Shown here: positions 26,549 to 35,488 of the stretch, piece after piece
How the letters are laid out: each line of letters opens with the position of its first letter
Numbering within the stretch: position 1 is the stretch's first letter
Assembly (NCBI RefSeq): GCF_000176035.2
Contig: NC_015675.1
Coordinates: 2,608,001-2,672,000 of the forward strand
Source of the DNA: Mesorhizobium opportunistum WSM2075
GTDB taxonomy: Bacteria; Pseudomonadota; Alphaproteobacteria; Rhizobiales; Rhizobiaceae
DNA: 64,000 nucleotides
Reading direction: 5' to 3'
Program-made: the position numbers and the translations under genes
The notes under the pieces: model-generated
Seen by the model: the letters and a program-made list of their open reading frames with translations, nothing else
Told to the model about the DNA's origin: nothing
Database searches by the model: none

Positions 26549-27999
26549 GTCCGTCCGTCGCGTTCGATCAGCGCTATCGAGGCCGACGGCCCCCATGTGC
26601 CTGCCGTATAGCCCTGCGCTTCCTGCCTGGCGCCTTCCCAGGCATTCTGGATCGGGTCGATCCATTTCCATGCCGCCTCGACCTCGTCGCGGCGCATGAA
26701 CAGCGTCTGATTGCCACGGATGACGTCCATGATCAGCCGCTCATAGGCGTCCGGCGCGCGGCCGTCGAAGGATTGCGCGAAACTCATGTCGAGCGAGATC
26801 TGGCGCAGCCGCATGCCGCCGGGACCAGGATCCTTGATCATGATGAACTGCTTGACGCCTTCGTCGGGCTGCAGCCGGATGACCAGCTGGTTGGCGAAGA
26901 TCGGCCCGGCGGTGTCGCCGAAGATCGAATGCGGGATCGGCTTGAATTCGATGACGATTTCCGAAACCCGGGTCGCCAGCCGCTTGCCGGTCCGAAGGTA
27001 GAACGGAACGCCCGCCCAGCGCCAGGTGCCGATCTCGGCCTTGATGGCGACGAAGGTCTCGGTGTTGCTGTCATGGGCGAGCTCCTCGACATAGCCCTTG
27101 ACGGCTCCGCTGGCCGAGGCACCGGCACGGTACTGGCCGCGCACGGTGTGCTTCGGTGCCTCGTTGCCGTTGATGCGTTTCAGCGCCCTGAGCACCTTCA
27201 GCTTCTCGTCGCGTACGGCGTCGGCGTCCATCGACGACGGTGCCTCCATGGCGACGAGGCACAAGAGCTGCAGCATGTGGTTCTGCACCATGTCGCGCAG
27301 CGCGCCGGCCTTGTCGTAGTAAGTGACGCGGTCTTCCAGGCCGACAGTCTCGGCCACGGTGATCTGGACGTGGTCGATATGGGCGGAGTTCCACAGCGGC
27401 TCGTAGAGCGCGTTGGCAAAGCGCAGCGCCATCAGGTTCTGCACTGTTTCCTTGCCGAGATAGTGGTCGATGCGGAAGATCTGGCTTTCGTGGAAGTCGT
27501 CGCCGACCAGGTCGTTGAGCGCCTGCGCCGAGGCCAGGTCGCGGCCGATCGGCTTCTCCAGCACGATGCGCGAGTTCGGCGTGATCAGATCATGCTCTTT
27601 GAGCTTGTGCGAGATATCGCCGAACAGTGCCGGCGCCACGGCCAGGTAGAAGGCACGGATGCGGTCGCTTTCGCCGATCGCCTTCTTCAGCTTGTCGAAG
27701 CCGGCTCCGCTCGTCGCATCCGCCGAGACGTAGGAAAGCCGCGCCAGGAAGGTCTTCAATTCCTTGGGGTCGATGTCGGCCGGCTTGACGTGGTCGGAGA
27801 TAGCCTGCTTGGCGAAGGCCTGGAATTCGTCGTCGCTCATTTTCGAGCGCGACGTGCCGATGATGCGTGTCGGCTCGGAGAACTGATGGTCGCGCTGGCG
27901 GTAGTAGAGCGACGGCAGAAGCTTGCGTTCCGACAGGTCGCCGGTGCCGCCGAAAATGATGAAGTCGAAAGGGTCGACGGGGATGATCTGGCTGGTCAT
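26530..27999 (-). CDS. zwf: Glucose-6-phosphate 1-dehydrogenase
   Basis: 489 residues. The N-terminal NADP motif is FGGTGDLSERKLLPSLY, and the substrate/active-site segment RIDHYLGKETVQNLM with the catalytic His is intact, as is EKPIGRDLASAQ. First enzyme of the operon. The 279-bp gap upstream, shared with the divergent SDR gene, should hold the operon promoter; an AT-rich run TAATCGATTTAAATTTT lies at about 28046-28062. I see no operator I can name with confidence. Confidence 0.97.
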   Translation of the reverse strand: MTSQIIPVDPFDFIIFGGTGDLSERKLLPSLYYRQRDHQFSEPTRIIGTSRSKMSDDEFQAFAKQAISDHVKPADIDPKELKTFLARLSYVSADATSGAGFDKLKKAIGESDRIRAFYLAVAPALFGDISHKLKEHDLITPNSRIVLEKPIGRDLASAQALNDLVGDDFHESQIFRIDHYLGKETVQNLMALRFANALYEPLWNSAHIDHVQITVAETVGLEDRVTYYDKAGALRDMVQNHMLQLLCLVAMEAPSSMDADAVRDEKLKVLRALKRINGNEAPKHTVRGQYRAGASASGAVKGYVEELAHDSNTETFVAIKAEIGTWRWAGVPFYLRTGKRLATRVSEIVIEFKPIPHSIFGDTAGPIFANQLVIRLQPDEGVKQFIMIKDPGPGGMRLRQISLDMSFAQSFDGRAPDAYERLIMDVIRGNQTLFMRRDEVEAAWKWIDPIQNAWEGARQEAQGYTAGTWGPSASIALIERDGRTWHESN

Positions 28000-28278
28000 G
28001 GTCTGTCCGCTCTGACGCCGCTAGCGAGTACGCGGCTGATATATTCTAATCGATTTAAATTTTCCAGTGCCACGGTGTCACATCAAGGACCAATCGCTGG
28101 ATATTGATTGGGTCCACGTGTGCGCTTGACACTTGGCGCCACCCGGAGGCTTGTCGGTGATCGAAGACTCCGGACGCTTCGCAGTTGCAGCATAGAGTGT
28201 GAATGTGACGAAAGCTAAGGGAGAAATCTGCGCGATATCCGTCGCTGTGTGGACATGAGCTCAGGGAGCGGGAAAAGC

Positions 28279-29025
28279 ATGCGTTTGGAGAACAAGGTCG
28301 CCGTCATCACCGGTGCGGCATCGGGCTTTGGCGAAGGCATTGCCAGGCGCTTCGCCGAAGAGGGCGCCAGGGTCGTCGTTGCCGACCTCAACGCCAAGGG
28401 CGCGGAACGTGTCGCCGGCGAAATCGGCGAGATGGCGATCTGGACGCAGACCGACGTTTCCCTGCGTTCCGAATTCGACGAGATGATCTATGCCGCCAAA
28501 AGCGCTTTCGGCCGCATCGACATCATGGTCAACAATGCCGGCTTCACGCACCGCAATGGCGATTTGCTCAAGGTCGACGAGGCGACCTTCGACCTGATCA
28601 CGGCAGTCAACATGAAAGCCATCTACCATGCGGCCCTTGCTGTCGTGCCGATCATGGAGAGGCAAGGCGGCGGGGTGATCCTGACCACGGCCTCCACCGC
28701 GGGCCTGCGGCCACGGCCAGGTCTCACCTGGTACAATGCATCGAAAGGCTGGGCGATCACCGCCACCAAGTCGATGGCGGTGGAACTGGCGCCCAAGAAC
28801 ATTCGCGTCAATTGCCTGTGCCCGGTCGCCGGCGAGACCGGCATGCTGGAGAAATTCATGGGCGCCGATACGCCCGAGATCCGCGAGAAATTCCGCGCCT
28901 CGATCCCGCTCGGCCGGCTGTCGACGCCGCTCGATATTGCCAATGCGGCGCTATGGCTGGCTTCGGATGAAGCCGCCTTCATCACCGGAGTGGCGCTGGA
29001 GGTCGATGGCGGGCGCTGCATCTGA
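28279..29025 (+). CDS. Short-chain dehydrogenase/reductase
   Basis: I choose ATG 28279 (MRLENKVAVITGAASGFGEG), preceded by AGGGAGCGGG; an in-frame ATG 30 bp upstream is less plausible. The 248-residue protein has TGAASGFGEG for cofactor, NNAG, a catalytic Ser in TTAST, and YNASK. The aspartate after the second strand (VADLN) favours NAD over NADP. It is glucose-1-dehydrogenase/FabG-like, ending in GVALEVDGGRCI, the usual SDR end. Substrate is unknown; divergent from zwf. Confidence 0.9.
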   Translation: MRLENKVAVITGAASGFGEGIARRFAEEGARVVVADLNAKGAERVAGEIGEMAIWTQTDVSLRSEFDEMIYAAKSAFGRIDIMVNNAGFTHRNGDLLKVDEATFDLITAVNMKAIYHAALAVVPIMERQGGGVILTTASTAGLRPRPGLTWYNASKGWAITATKSMAVELAPKNIRVNCLCPVAGETGMLEKFMGADTPEIREKFRASIPLGRLSTPLDIANAALWLASDEAAFITGVALEVDGGRCI

Positions 29026-29134
29026 AGCACCATGTCAGGCGCAATCGCCGGCTTGACCGTGCCTCGGGCTTCGACTTGACTTGAGGTTGCGGGGCCTGGA
29101 GTTCTTCCAGGGGCGCCCGGGGGCCGCTGGTGCG

Positions 29135-30439
29135 ATGAAGTCGAAATTGCGGAAAATTCTCGAAGACCTGCGGTGGCGCGTAAGCGCCTCCAGGGCCAGA
29201 CGTGCCCGGGCGAAAAGCAAGGCGACCTTCATCGGCGTCACCGGCAGTTCGGGAAAATCGACCGTGACGGCGCTGCTTGGGCACATATTGGCGGCCCATC
29301 GGCCGACCTATGCGCGCGTGCTGGCCAACACCTTCAACTCGCTGGTCAGCACGCTCTACAAACGCATGACGCAAGCGGGCGAGGTCGACTATGTTGTTTT
29401 CGAAGCAGGCGCGTCCGGCATCGACACGATCAGGCCAATGGCGGAAATGCTGCAGCCGCATGTGGCCGTCGTCACCATGGTTCGTCTGGAGCACGTTGCC
29501 AGGTTCAGGACGCTCGAAAACGTCGCCGTCGAAAAACGTGCGATGGTCTCGGCGTTACGGCCAGACGGCCTTGCTGTCCTCAATGCCGACGATCCTTATG
29601 TTGCCGACATGGCTGCCGGCGCCGGATGCCGCGTCGTCACCTTCGGCATGGCTGAGACGGCCGACTATCGTGTGACCGACATCCGCGCCGCCTATCCAGA
29701 TCGGCTGACGTTTTCAATCCATTGGCGGGGAGGGCTGCTGCAGCCCGAGACGCCTTTTCCAGCCGAACATTTCTGGCTGCCGACCGTTGCCGCCGTTGCG
29801 ACAGCGCTTGAACTCGGTGTCCCCCCGGACAAGGTTGCCGCCCAGGTGGCAACGTTCCAGCCGGTCGTAAATCGCTGTGCCGTGCTGGTAACCGAAGGCG
29901 GCCCGCAATTCATCCTCGATGCCGCTAAGGCACCCTGGCACTCGATCAATCTTGCCCTGGACATGATGGCCAAGGCCACTTCCAGTCGCAAGCGCATCGT
30001 GCTCGGCCAGATTTCGGATTACGCCGGCTCGACCAAGAAATATGCCTTTGCCTATCAAACCGCGCGGGGAATCGTCGATCAGGTGATCTATACGGGAGAC
30101 AACGCACATCGCTCGCGTGCCAGTCAGACCGATCGCGACAGCGGCCGCTTTGTCGAGCTTCGGACGGCGAAGGAAGTCTCCGACCATATCAAGCGGACGG
30201 CTGTGCCCGGCGAACTGATACTCGTCAAAAGCTCATCCAGCCTTCACCTGGAGCGCATCGCGCTCGCCTGGACGCATGATGTCAAATGTTGGGTTCCGGT
30301 CTGCGGCAAGTCGGAGGGCTGCCACACCTGCGGTCTATATGAACTGCCTTACGAGCAGCATCGTGCCCATGTCATGCGACGCCGGCGCGCCAAGGTGTGG
30401 CGGCAATTCCGCGGCCTGTTGGGTGGCGGGTCGTCGTAG
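29135..30439 (+). CDS. Orphan Mur-ligase-like ATP-dependent enzyme with C-terminal cysteine cluster
   Basis: ATG 29135 (MKSKLRKILEDLRW) is better than the upstream TTG. The 434-residue protein has a Mur ligase P-loop, TGSSGKST (residues 36-43), then FEAGASGIDTIRPM and a Mur-like central domain (KRAMVSALRPDGLAVLNADDP) with the usual Asn-Ala-Asp-Asp turn, and a C-terminal domain with LGQISDYAGSTKKY. Unlike MurC-F it has a Cys cluster near the end, C385-x4-C390-x5-C396-x2-C399, which could bind zinc or an Fe-S cluster. No peptidoglycan genes are near. Family members ligate amino acids to acids by acyl phosphate; the substrate here is unknown. Confidence 0.8.
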   Translation: MKSKLRKILEDLRWRVSASRARRARAKSKATFIGVTGSSGKSTVTALLGHILAAHRPTYARVLANTFNSLVSTLYKRMTQAGEVDYVVFEAGASGIDTIRPMAEMLQPHVAVVTMVRLEHVARFRTLENVAVEKRAMVSALRPDGLAVLNADDPYVADMAAGAGCRVVTFGMAETADYRVTDIRAAYPDRLTFSIHWRGGLLQPETPFPAEHFWLPTVAAVATALELGVPPDKVAAQVATFQPVVNRCAVLVTEGGPQFILDAAKAPWHSINLALDMMAKATSSRKRIVLGQISDYAGSTKKYAFAYQTARGIVDQVIYTGDNAHRSRASQTDRDSGRFVELRTAKEVSDHIKRTAVPGELILVKSSSSLHLERIALAWTHDVKCWVPVCGKSEGCHTCGLYELPYEQHRAHVMRRRRAKVWRQFRGLLGGGSS

Positions 30440-30478
30440 GGTCTCGAAAGCGAGGCCGGTGCCAGACGCGCAGGCAAG

Positions 30479-31351
30479 TTACGCGCCGGGCTTGATATAG
30501 CTTTTATACACCCAGCCGGTCTTGCCGTTGTAGACGATCTGGCACCATTGCTTGCAGCTCATCACCTGCACCGACGTCTTGGCTGGCACCGTGACGATAG
30601 CGGCGGCATGCTTCTTCGGACCGCTGCGCATGGTCACGGCTCTCAGGACGCGTCCAGTGCCAGCGGCCGCGACTTTCCGTGGCTTTGCCGTGGCTTGACC
30701 ATTGTCGTCCTGTTGGTCCGGTGCCAGCGGTTTTACCGTCGGGATAGCCGCGGTTTGCGCGCCATCGGGATTGCTGCCACTTGCCCCCGCGGGCGGCGCG
30801 GCAACTTTGGCAAGTTCGGCGGCGGCATCGCTATCGGCCGCCGGTTGCGCGAACGCCGCCGTGGTGGCCGGCTTGTCCGGCGCCTTCTCGGCCTTGCTTG
30901 TCCCTTGGTCGGCTGAAGCGGGAGCCGATGCGGCTTTTGTCTGCGAGCCGGTCCAGCGAGGATCGTTGGCAGCGAGTGCGGGAATGGCGGCCTGGGCGAC
31001 AGCCTTGGCCGAAGAGGCCTCATTGGCCTTGCGCTCCGCCTGCGGCACTGTTGTCGCCGCGGCTACCGTGGTCCCGGCCGGGACGATCTTGGTCGTCTTC
31101 ACCGGAATGCTTGGAATGCTCTGCTCCTGGCTGGCGGCGGCTTGCCTCTCGCTGGCCGGCAATGCCAGCCAGAGCGCCACCGCGGCCACGCCAAGCAACG
31201 CGGCAGTGCCGACCGCGGCAATCACCAAATGTGAATTCGAACGGACTTCCTGCCAGAAGGACGGGCGCATGTCATAGCCGAACTGCATGGCAAAGCGCCG
31301 ACGTTCCGGAGCACCGAAACTGAAGGGCTCTCTCAATCTCGCCACCTCCAT
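30479..31351 (-). CDS. Membrane-anchored SH3-domain protein
   Basis: About 290 residues from ATG 31351 (MEVARLREPFSFG); upstream starts are possible. A single membrane helix (HLVIAAVGTAALLGVAAVALWLALP, split here as HLVIAAVGTAALLGV and AAVALWLALP) is followed by a long Ala/Pro/Lys-rich periplasmic linker and a C-terminal bacterial SH3 domain (RAVTMRSGPKKHAAAIVTVP, then WCQIVYNGKTGWVYKSYI). Such SH3b domains often bind cell-wall peptides. It converges on the Mur-ligase-like gene 39 bp away. A cell-envelope role is likely but not demonstrated. Confidence 0.8.
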   Translation of the reverse strand: MEVARLREPFSFGAPERRRFAMQFGYDMRPSFWQEVRSNSHLVIAAVGTAALLGVAAVALWLALPASERQAAASQEQSIPSIPVKTTKIVPAGTTVAAATTVPQAERKANEASSAKAVAQAAIPALAANDPRWTGSQTKAASAPASADQGTSKAEKAPDKPATTAAFAQPAADSDAAAELAKVAAPPAGASGSNPDGAQTAAIPTVKPLAPDQQDDNGQATAKPRKVAAAGTGRVLRAVTMRSGPKKHAAAIVTVPAKTSVQVMSCKQWCQIVYNGKTGWVYKSYIKPGA

Positions 31352-31683
31352 AAGCGGGCCGAGGTTCTTTCGATCGTGCCGCAAGTTCGGCATTTGATCG
31401 GCATCGGTCCCAAAATCAACACGGGCAGGCGCCCGCAGCAACCCCCGAACAATCACCCAGAAGAGGCACCTTTCGCCCGCGATTGTGGCATCAGTGCGCC
31501 TTTATAAAAGATTCTGCGCCTTTGCCGGCAATAGCGCAATGTGTCGCCCGGGCAACAAATGTTGCAATGAATATTACAATATTACATGAGACCGTGATGG
31601 CGATGGCATCGCGGCTGGCCTGATCCGGCCCAATGCATGTCGCCCACAAGTGCCCCCGGTTTTGGGATAACGACATGAATAAA
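31352..31683. other. Non-coding gap between SH3 protein and puuB-like gene
   Basis: Holds the probable promoter of the SH3 gene and, near 31565-31590, an AT-rich stretch with repeated ATATTACA. I see no convincing gene, RNA or named operator. The gap ends in the hairpin listed next. Confidence 0.5.
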
Positions 31684-31712
31684 GGATCTGAAGCGCGTCG
31701 CGCTTCAGATCC
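31684..31712 (-). terminator. Perfect hairpin over the puuB-like stop codon
   Basis: GGATCTGAAGCGCG and CGCGCTTCAGATCC form a perfect 14-bp stem with a one-base centre, so the real loop is a few bases. It contains the TGA stop of the FAD oxidase and is followed on the minus strand by CTTTATTC. It is probably the operon terminator, with translation stopping inside the stem. Confidence 0.7.
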
Positions 31713-32991
31713 TGTCCCGCAACGCGAACCAGTTGAGCGCCAGGAATAGCAGCGGTGTACGGAAGCGGCGACCGCCGGGAAATGGCGGAATTTTCAGGTC
31801 CTCGATCAGCTTCAACCGGTCGCGATTGCCGGCGATGGTTTCGGCATAGAGCTTGCCGAAGAAGTTCGACAGCATGACGCCATGGCCGGAATAGCCGCCG
31901 GCCGAGATCACATTCGGCATCACTTCGCGCACGAATGGCTTTCTCGGCACCGTAATGCCGACATAACCGCCCCAGCCATGCGTGATCTCGACGTCGCCGA
32001 GCGCCGGATAGAGTTCCGCGATCTGGCGGCGGATATGAATGTGGATGTCCTTGGGATCGTTGACGCCATAGACCTCGCGTCCGCCGAACAGCAGCCGGCC
32101 ATCCCTCGACTTGCGGAAATAGCGCACGACGAAGCGGGAATCATCGACCGACTCGCCGCCCGGCAGCACCGTAGATCCCGCGCCGAGCGGCACGGTGGCG
32201 CCGATGAACGAACCGATCGGCATGATGTGCGCCGCACTCACTGGTTCGAGCGTTCCGCCATAGGCGTTGACCGCGATCAGGCACTTTTGGGCCGTCACGG
32301 TGCCACTTGGCGTGGAAACCTTGACCTTGCCGCCGGCGGAAATAATGCCGGTCGATGGCGTCCCCTCGAACAGCTGCGCGCCGGCCTGTGCCGCCACCCG
32401 CGCCGTGCCGATCACCAGCTTCATCGGATGGATGTGGCCGGTACCGGTGTCGCGGGTGCCGCCGAAATAGGCGGTCGAGCCCAGCCGCTGCGCTGTTTCC
32501 GTCTTATCCATGAAGGAAATATGCGGGTAGGAGAAACGGCTGGCCATGATCTCGGCATGCGCCTTGTAGTCGTCGACATAACGCTGCTTGTGCGCCACCG
32601 AGAGCTGGCCTGGCATGTAGTCGATATCGATCTGGTTGGTGGCGGCGAATTCGATGAGATGTGCCTTCGCCTCCTCGGCGAAATCGAACAGCGCCTTGGC
32701 TCGCGACAATCCGTATTCCGCCTCCATATCCTCGGCCCAGGCACGCTGGCCGGTACCGAGCTGGCCGCCATTGCGCCCGGACGCGCCATCGCCGAAACGG
32801 CAGGCATCGATCAAGACGACATTGGTTCCCGCCTTGGCGAGATGCGTTGCCGCCGACAGGCCGGTGAACCCGCCGCCGACGATGACAACATCGCAGCTCC
32901 GGTCGCCATCGAGCACAGGATACTCAGGCCGAGGGCCGGCCGTGTCTTCATACCAGGAGCGGCCGGGGGAAATGGGGGATTGGTAAGGCAT
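31705..32991 (-). CDS. puuB: FAD-dependent oxidase, gamma-glutamylputrescine oxidase-like
   Basis: 428 residues with the DAO-type FAD motif VVIVGGGFTGLSAATHLAKAG (about residues 35-55) and the RFGDGASGRNGGQLGTGQR segment typical of the PuuB/OrdL group. It ends with the GGYSGHGVMLSNFFGKLYAE flavin-binding tail. The upstream gene is a PuuA-like glutamate-putrescine ligase, so the pair should feed putrescine through gamma-glutamylputrescine to the aldehyde in the cytoplasm. Other OrdL-type oxidases act on different amines; the neighbour decides the call. puuC and puuD are not in the window. Confidence 0.82.
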   Translation of the reverse strand: MPYQSPISPGRSWYEDTAGPRPEYPVLDGDRSCDVVIVGGGFTGLSAATHLAKAGTNVVLIDACRFGDGASGRNGGQLGTGQRAWAEDMEAEYGLSRAKALFDFAEEAKAHLIEFAATNQIDIDYMPGQLSVAHKQRYVDDYKAHAEIMASRFSYPHISFMDKTETAQRLGSTAYFGGTRDTGTGHIHPMKLVIGTARVAAQAGAQLFEGTPSTGIISAGGKVKVSTPSGTVTAQKCLIAVNAYGGTLEPVSAAHIMPIGSFIGATVPLGAGSTVLPGGESVDDSRFVVRYFRKSRDGRLLFGGREVYGVNDPKDIHIHIRRQIAELYPALGDVEITHGWGGYVGITVPRKPFVREVMPNVISAGGYSGHGVMLSNFFGKLYAETIAGNRDRLKLIEDLKIPPFPGGRRFRTPLLFLALNWFALRDRI

Positions 32992-33031
32992 GGTACGGCG
33001 AAGACTCAGGGATATGGAAGGGGCAGAAGAG

Positions 33032-33120
33032 CGAATAGCGAATAGCGAATAGCGAATAGCGAATAGCGAATAGAAATAATACCGGTTCCTCCCTATTCGC
33101 TACTCGCTACTCGCTATTTG
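33032..33120. repeat. 7-bp tandem array with inverted partner between puuA- and puuB-like genes
   Basis: Six perfect copies of CGAATAG occupy 33032-33073. After 19 bases come four copies of the complement unit: CTATTCG, CTACTCG, CTACTCG, CTATTTG (33093-33120). The arms can pair as a hairpin of about 28 bp with a few mismatches. It fills most of the gap between the two genes and ends 5 bp before the upstream gene's stop region. Its copy number should vary by slippage. Confidence 0.9.
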
Positions 33121-33125
33121 CTTCC

Positions 33126-34562
33126 TCACACATTCAGCAACAGATACTCCCGCTCCCACGGGCTGATCACTTCCATGAAGGTCTCGAATTCGGCCCGCTT
33201 GATCGCCGCATAGGTCGCGGCGAAGGATTTGCCCAGCAGCGCGCAGAGTTCTTCGTCGCCCTCAAACAGGTCGACGGCTTCAAGCAGGCTGCGCGGCAGG
33301 TCGATCTCGTGCGCATTGGCGGTCGTCAGCACCGGAGGCTCGGCCTTGATCTTCCTGGTGATGCCGATCAGCCCGCAGGCAAGCGAGGCCGCCAGCGCCA
33401 GATAGGGGTTGGCGTCGGAGGACGGGATGCGGTTTTCGACACGCCGCGCCGCCGGATCGGAACGCGGCACGCGGAACGCCGTGGTGCGGTTGTCATAGCC
33501 CCATTTGTTGTTGACCGGGGCCGAGGCCGCCTGTGTCAGCCGGCGGTAGGAATTGACATAGGGCGCGAACATCACCAGCGCGTTCGGCACATGCTTCTGC
33601 ATGCCGCCGATAAAGTGGAAGAAGTCCTCGGTTTCCGAGCCGTCCTCGGCCGAAAAGATGTTCTTGCCCGTCTTCTTGTCGATGATCGACTGGTGGATAT
33701 GCATGGCCGAACCCGGCTGGCCCTGGATAGGCTTGGCCATGAAGGTGGCATAGATCTCGTGTTTCAGCGCCGCCTCGCGGATCGTGCGCTTGAACATGAA
33801 CACCTGGTCGGCAAGCTCGATCGGGTCGCCGTGGCGCAGATTGATCTCGAGCTGGCCGGCGCCCTCTTCATGGATGAGCGTGTCGATCTCCAGGCCCTGG
33901 CTTTCGGAGAAATGGTAGATGTCGTCGATCAGTTCATCGAACTCGTTGACGCCGGCGATCGAATAGCCGGCGCCGCCGCCGATCGCGCGGCCCGAGCGGC
34001 CGACCGGCGGGGTCAGCGGATAGTCCGGATCCGGATTCTTGCGCACCAGGTAGAATTCGATCTCGGGCGCCACCACCGGCTTCAGCCCCAGTCGGTCATA
34101 GGCTGCAAGCACGCGCTTCAAGACATTGCGCGGCGTGAATTCGACCGAACGGCCATCCTGGTGGACGAGGTCGCAGATCACGGCGGCCGTCGGGTCTTCC
34201 TCCCAGGGCACCACAGTCAGCGTTGACAGGTCCGGCATCAGCTTGAGGTCGCCGTCGTCCTCGGGATAGTGGAAGCCGTTGCCGTCCTCGGGATAGCCAC
34301 CGGAAATCGTCGTCATGAAGACGGCCGAAGGCAGCGCCAGCGAGGTGTTGGAGGTGAATTTCTTCGACGGCATCATCTTGCCGCGCGCGACGCCGGCCTG
34401 GTCAGGCGTGATGCATTCGATATCCTCGATGCCGCGCCATTCCAGCCATTCGCTGACTTCCTTCCAGTTCTTCACGCCGCGCAGGTTTTTCACGAAAGCA
34501 GGCGTGCGCGCCCGTCCTCCGCGGCTCGACGGACGGACTTCCTTTTTTGCAGGCGGCATCAT
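33126..34562 (-). CDS. puuA: Glutamine synthetase-family enzyme, gamma-glutamylputrescine synthetase-like
   Basis: 478 residues, the length of type I glutamine synthetase relatives. Active-site blocks are visible: APEIEFYLV, HEEGAGQLEINL, GSAMHIHQSI and NPYLALAASLACGL. The N-terminal beta-grasp has WLEWRGIEDIECITPDQAG instead of the GlnA pattern, and no adenylylation-site motif is seen, both usual for PuuA/GlnA3 ligases that join glutamate to polyamines or other amines. Adjacent to the PuuB-like oxidase and in the same window as potFGHI, so polyamine breakdown is the best reading. Confidence 0.82.
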   Translation of the reverse strand: MMPPAKKEVRPSSRGGRARTPAFVKNLRGVKNWKEVSEWLEWRGIEDIECITPDQAGVARGKMMPSKKFTSNTSLALPSAVFMTTISGGYPEDGNGFHYPEDDGDLKLMPDLSTLTVVPWEEDPTAAVICDLVHQDGRSVEFTPRNVLKRVLAAYDRLGLKPVVAPEIEFYLVRKNPDPDYPLTPPVGRSGRAIGGGAGYSIAGVNEFDELIDDIYHFSESQGLEIDTLIHEEGAGQLEINLRHGDPIELADQVFMFKRTIREAALKHEIYATFMAKPIQGQPGSAMHIHQSIIDKKTGKNIFSAEDGSETEDFFHFIGGMQKHVPNALVMFAPYVNSYRRLTQAASAPVNNKWGYDNRTTAFRVPRSDPAARRVENRIPSSDANPYLALAASLACGLIGITRKIKAEPPVLTTANAHEIDLPRSLLEAVDLFEGDEELCALLGKSFAATYAAIKRAEFETFMEVISPWEREYLLLNV

Positions 34563-34708
34563 TCACCAGATGGAGTTGCGGATTTCGGAGTATAGCCGTG
34601 CCCGGCTACCGAAGGGAAGGGGAGCCACTGCCGGCATTTGGCTTCGCGGTTGAAAATCGCCCGCGGGTCGGCTTACGTTAGGGGCGTTCTGCACAGAAGA
34701 AATCGGCG

Positions 34709-35425
34709 ATGCGAACCAGTAGCGAAGTGACGACGATAGGCTTCGACGCCGACGATACGCTTTGGCAGAACGAGCAGTTCTTCCGCATGACCGAAAAACG
34801 CTTCGCCGCCATGCTTGCCGATCATGCCGAGGAAAAACAGATCTCGGCGCGACTGCTGGAGGCCGAACGGCGCAACCTTGCCGTTTACGGTTTCGGCATC
34901 AAGGGATTTACGCTGTCGATGATCGAAACGGCGATCGAGGTCACCGACGGGCGGGTGCCGGCTTCGGTCATAGCGGAGATTCTCGATGCCGGCCGCGAGA
35001 TGCTGAGCCACCCGATCGAGCCCTTGCCGCACGCGCGTGAGACGGTGGAGAAACTCGCCGGCGCCTACCGCTTGGTGCTGATCACCAAGGGCGATCTCTT
35101 CGACCAGGAGCGCAAGCTGGCCGGATCGGGCCTCGGCGACCTGTTCGACGCGGTCGAGATCGTCAGCGACAAGAATGCCGCGACCTATGCGCGCCTCTTC
35201 AGCCGCCATGGTGACGGTCCCGCAAAGAGCATGATGGTCGGCAATTCATTGAAGTCGGATGTTGTGCCGGCCATCGAAGCCGGCGGTTGGGGCGTGCATG
35301 TGCCGCACGAACTGACCTGGGTGCTCGACCATGTCGAGGCGCCGGTCGCCGAGCCGCGGTTCCTGCAGATATCCGATCTCGGGCAATTGCCCGAACTTGT
35401 TCAGGGCATCACGAAACGAGGTTGA
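34709..35425 (+). CDS. HAD-superfamily hydrolase
   Basis: 238 residues. Motif I is GFDADDTLWQNE (nucleophile Asp and second Asp), motif II LVLITKGDL with Thr, and motif IV MMVGNSLKSDVVPAIEAGGW, all intact. The cap between (FFRMTEKRFAAMLADHAEEK) is helical, as in subfamily I phosphatases such as pyrimidine nucleotidases and phosphoglycolate phosphatase-like enzymes. Divergent from puuA. Substrate unknown. Confidence 0.87.
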   Translation: MRTSSEVTTIGFDADDTLWQNEQFFRMTEKRFAAMLADHAEEKQISARLLEAERRNLAVYGFGIKGFTLSMIETAIEVTDGRVPASVIAEILDAGREMLSHPIEPLPHARETVEKLAGAYRLVLITKGDLFDQERKLAGSGLGDLFDAVEIVSDKNAATYARLFSRHGDGPAKSMMVGNSLKSDVVPAIEAGGWGVHVPHELTWVLDHVEAPVAEPRFLQISDLGQLPELVQGITKRG

Positions 35426-35439
35426 TCGCTGCTTCCACC

Positions 35440-35487
35440 CGCTAGGTCCCGCGCGGTTCCGGACTGAAAACCGCTTCCCCGACTTGC
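35440..35487 (-). repeat. Degenerate copy of the 15.8-kb palindromic element
   Basis: On the minus strand this reads AAGTCGGGGAAGCGGTTTTC, close to the AAGTGGGAAGCGGTTTTC core of the element at 15802-15866. The outer arms are not conserved. It lies between convergent genes, as does the better copy. Confidence 0.45.
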
Positions 35488-35488
35488 T

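Noticed and set aside
33032..33120. CRISPR-like array
   Set aside because: Units are 7 bp and adjacent with no spacers, and no cas genes are near.
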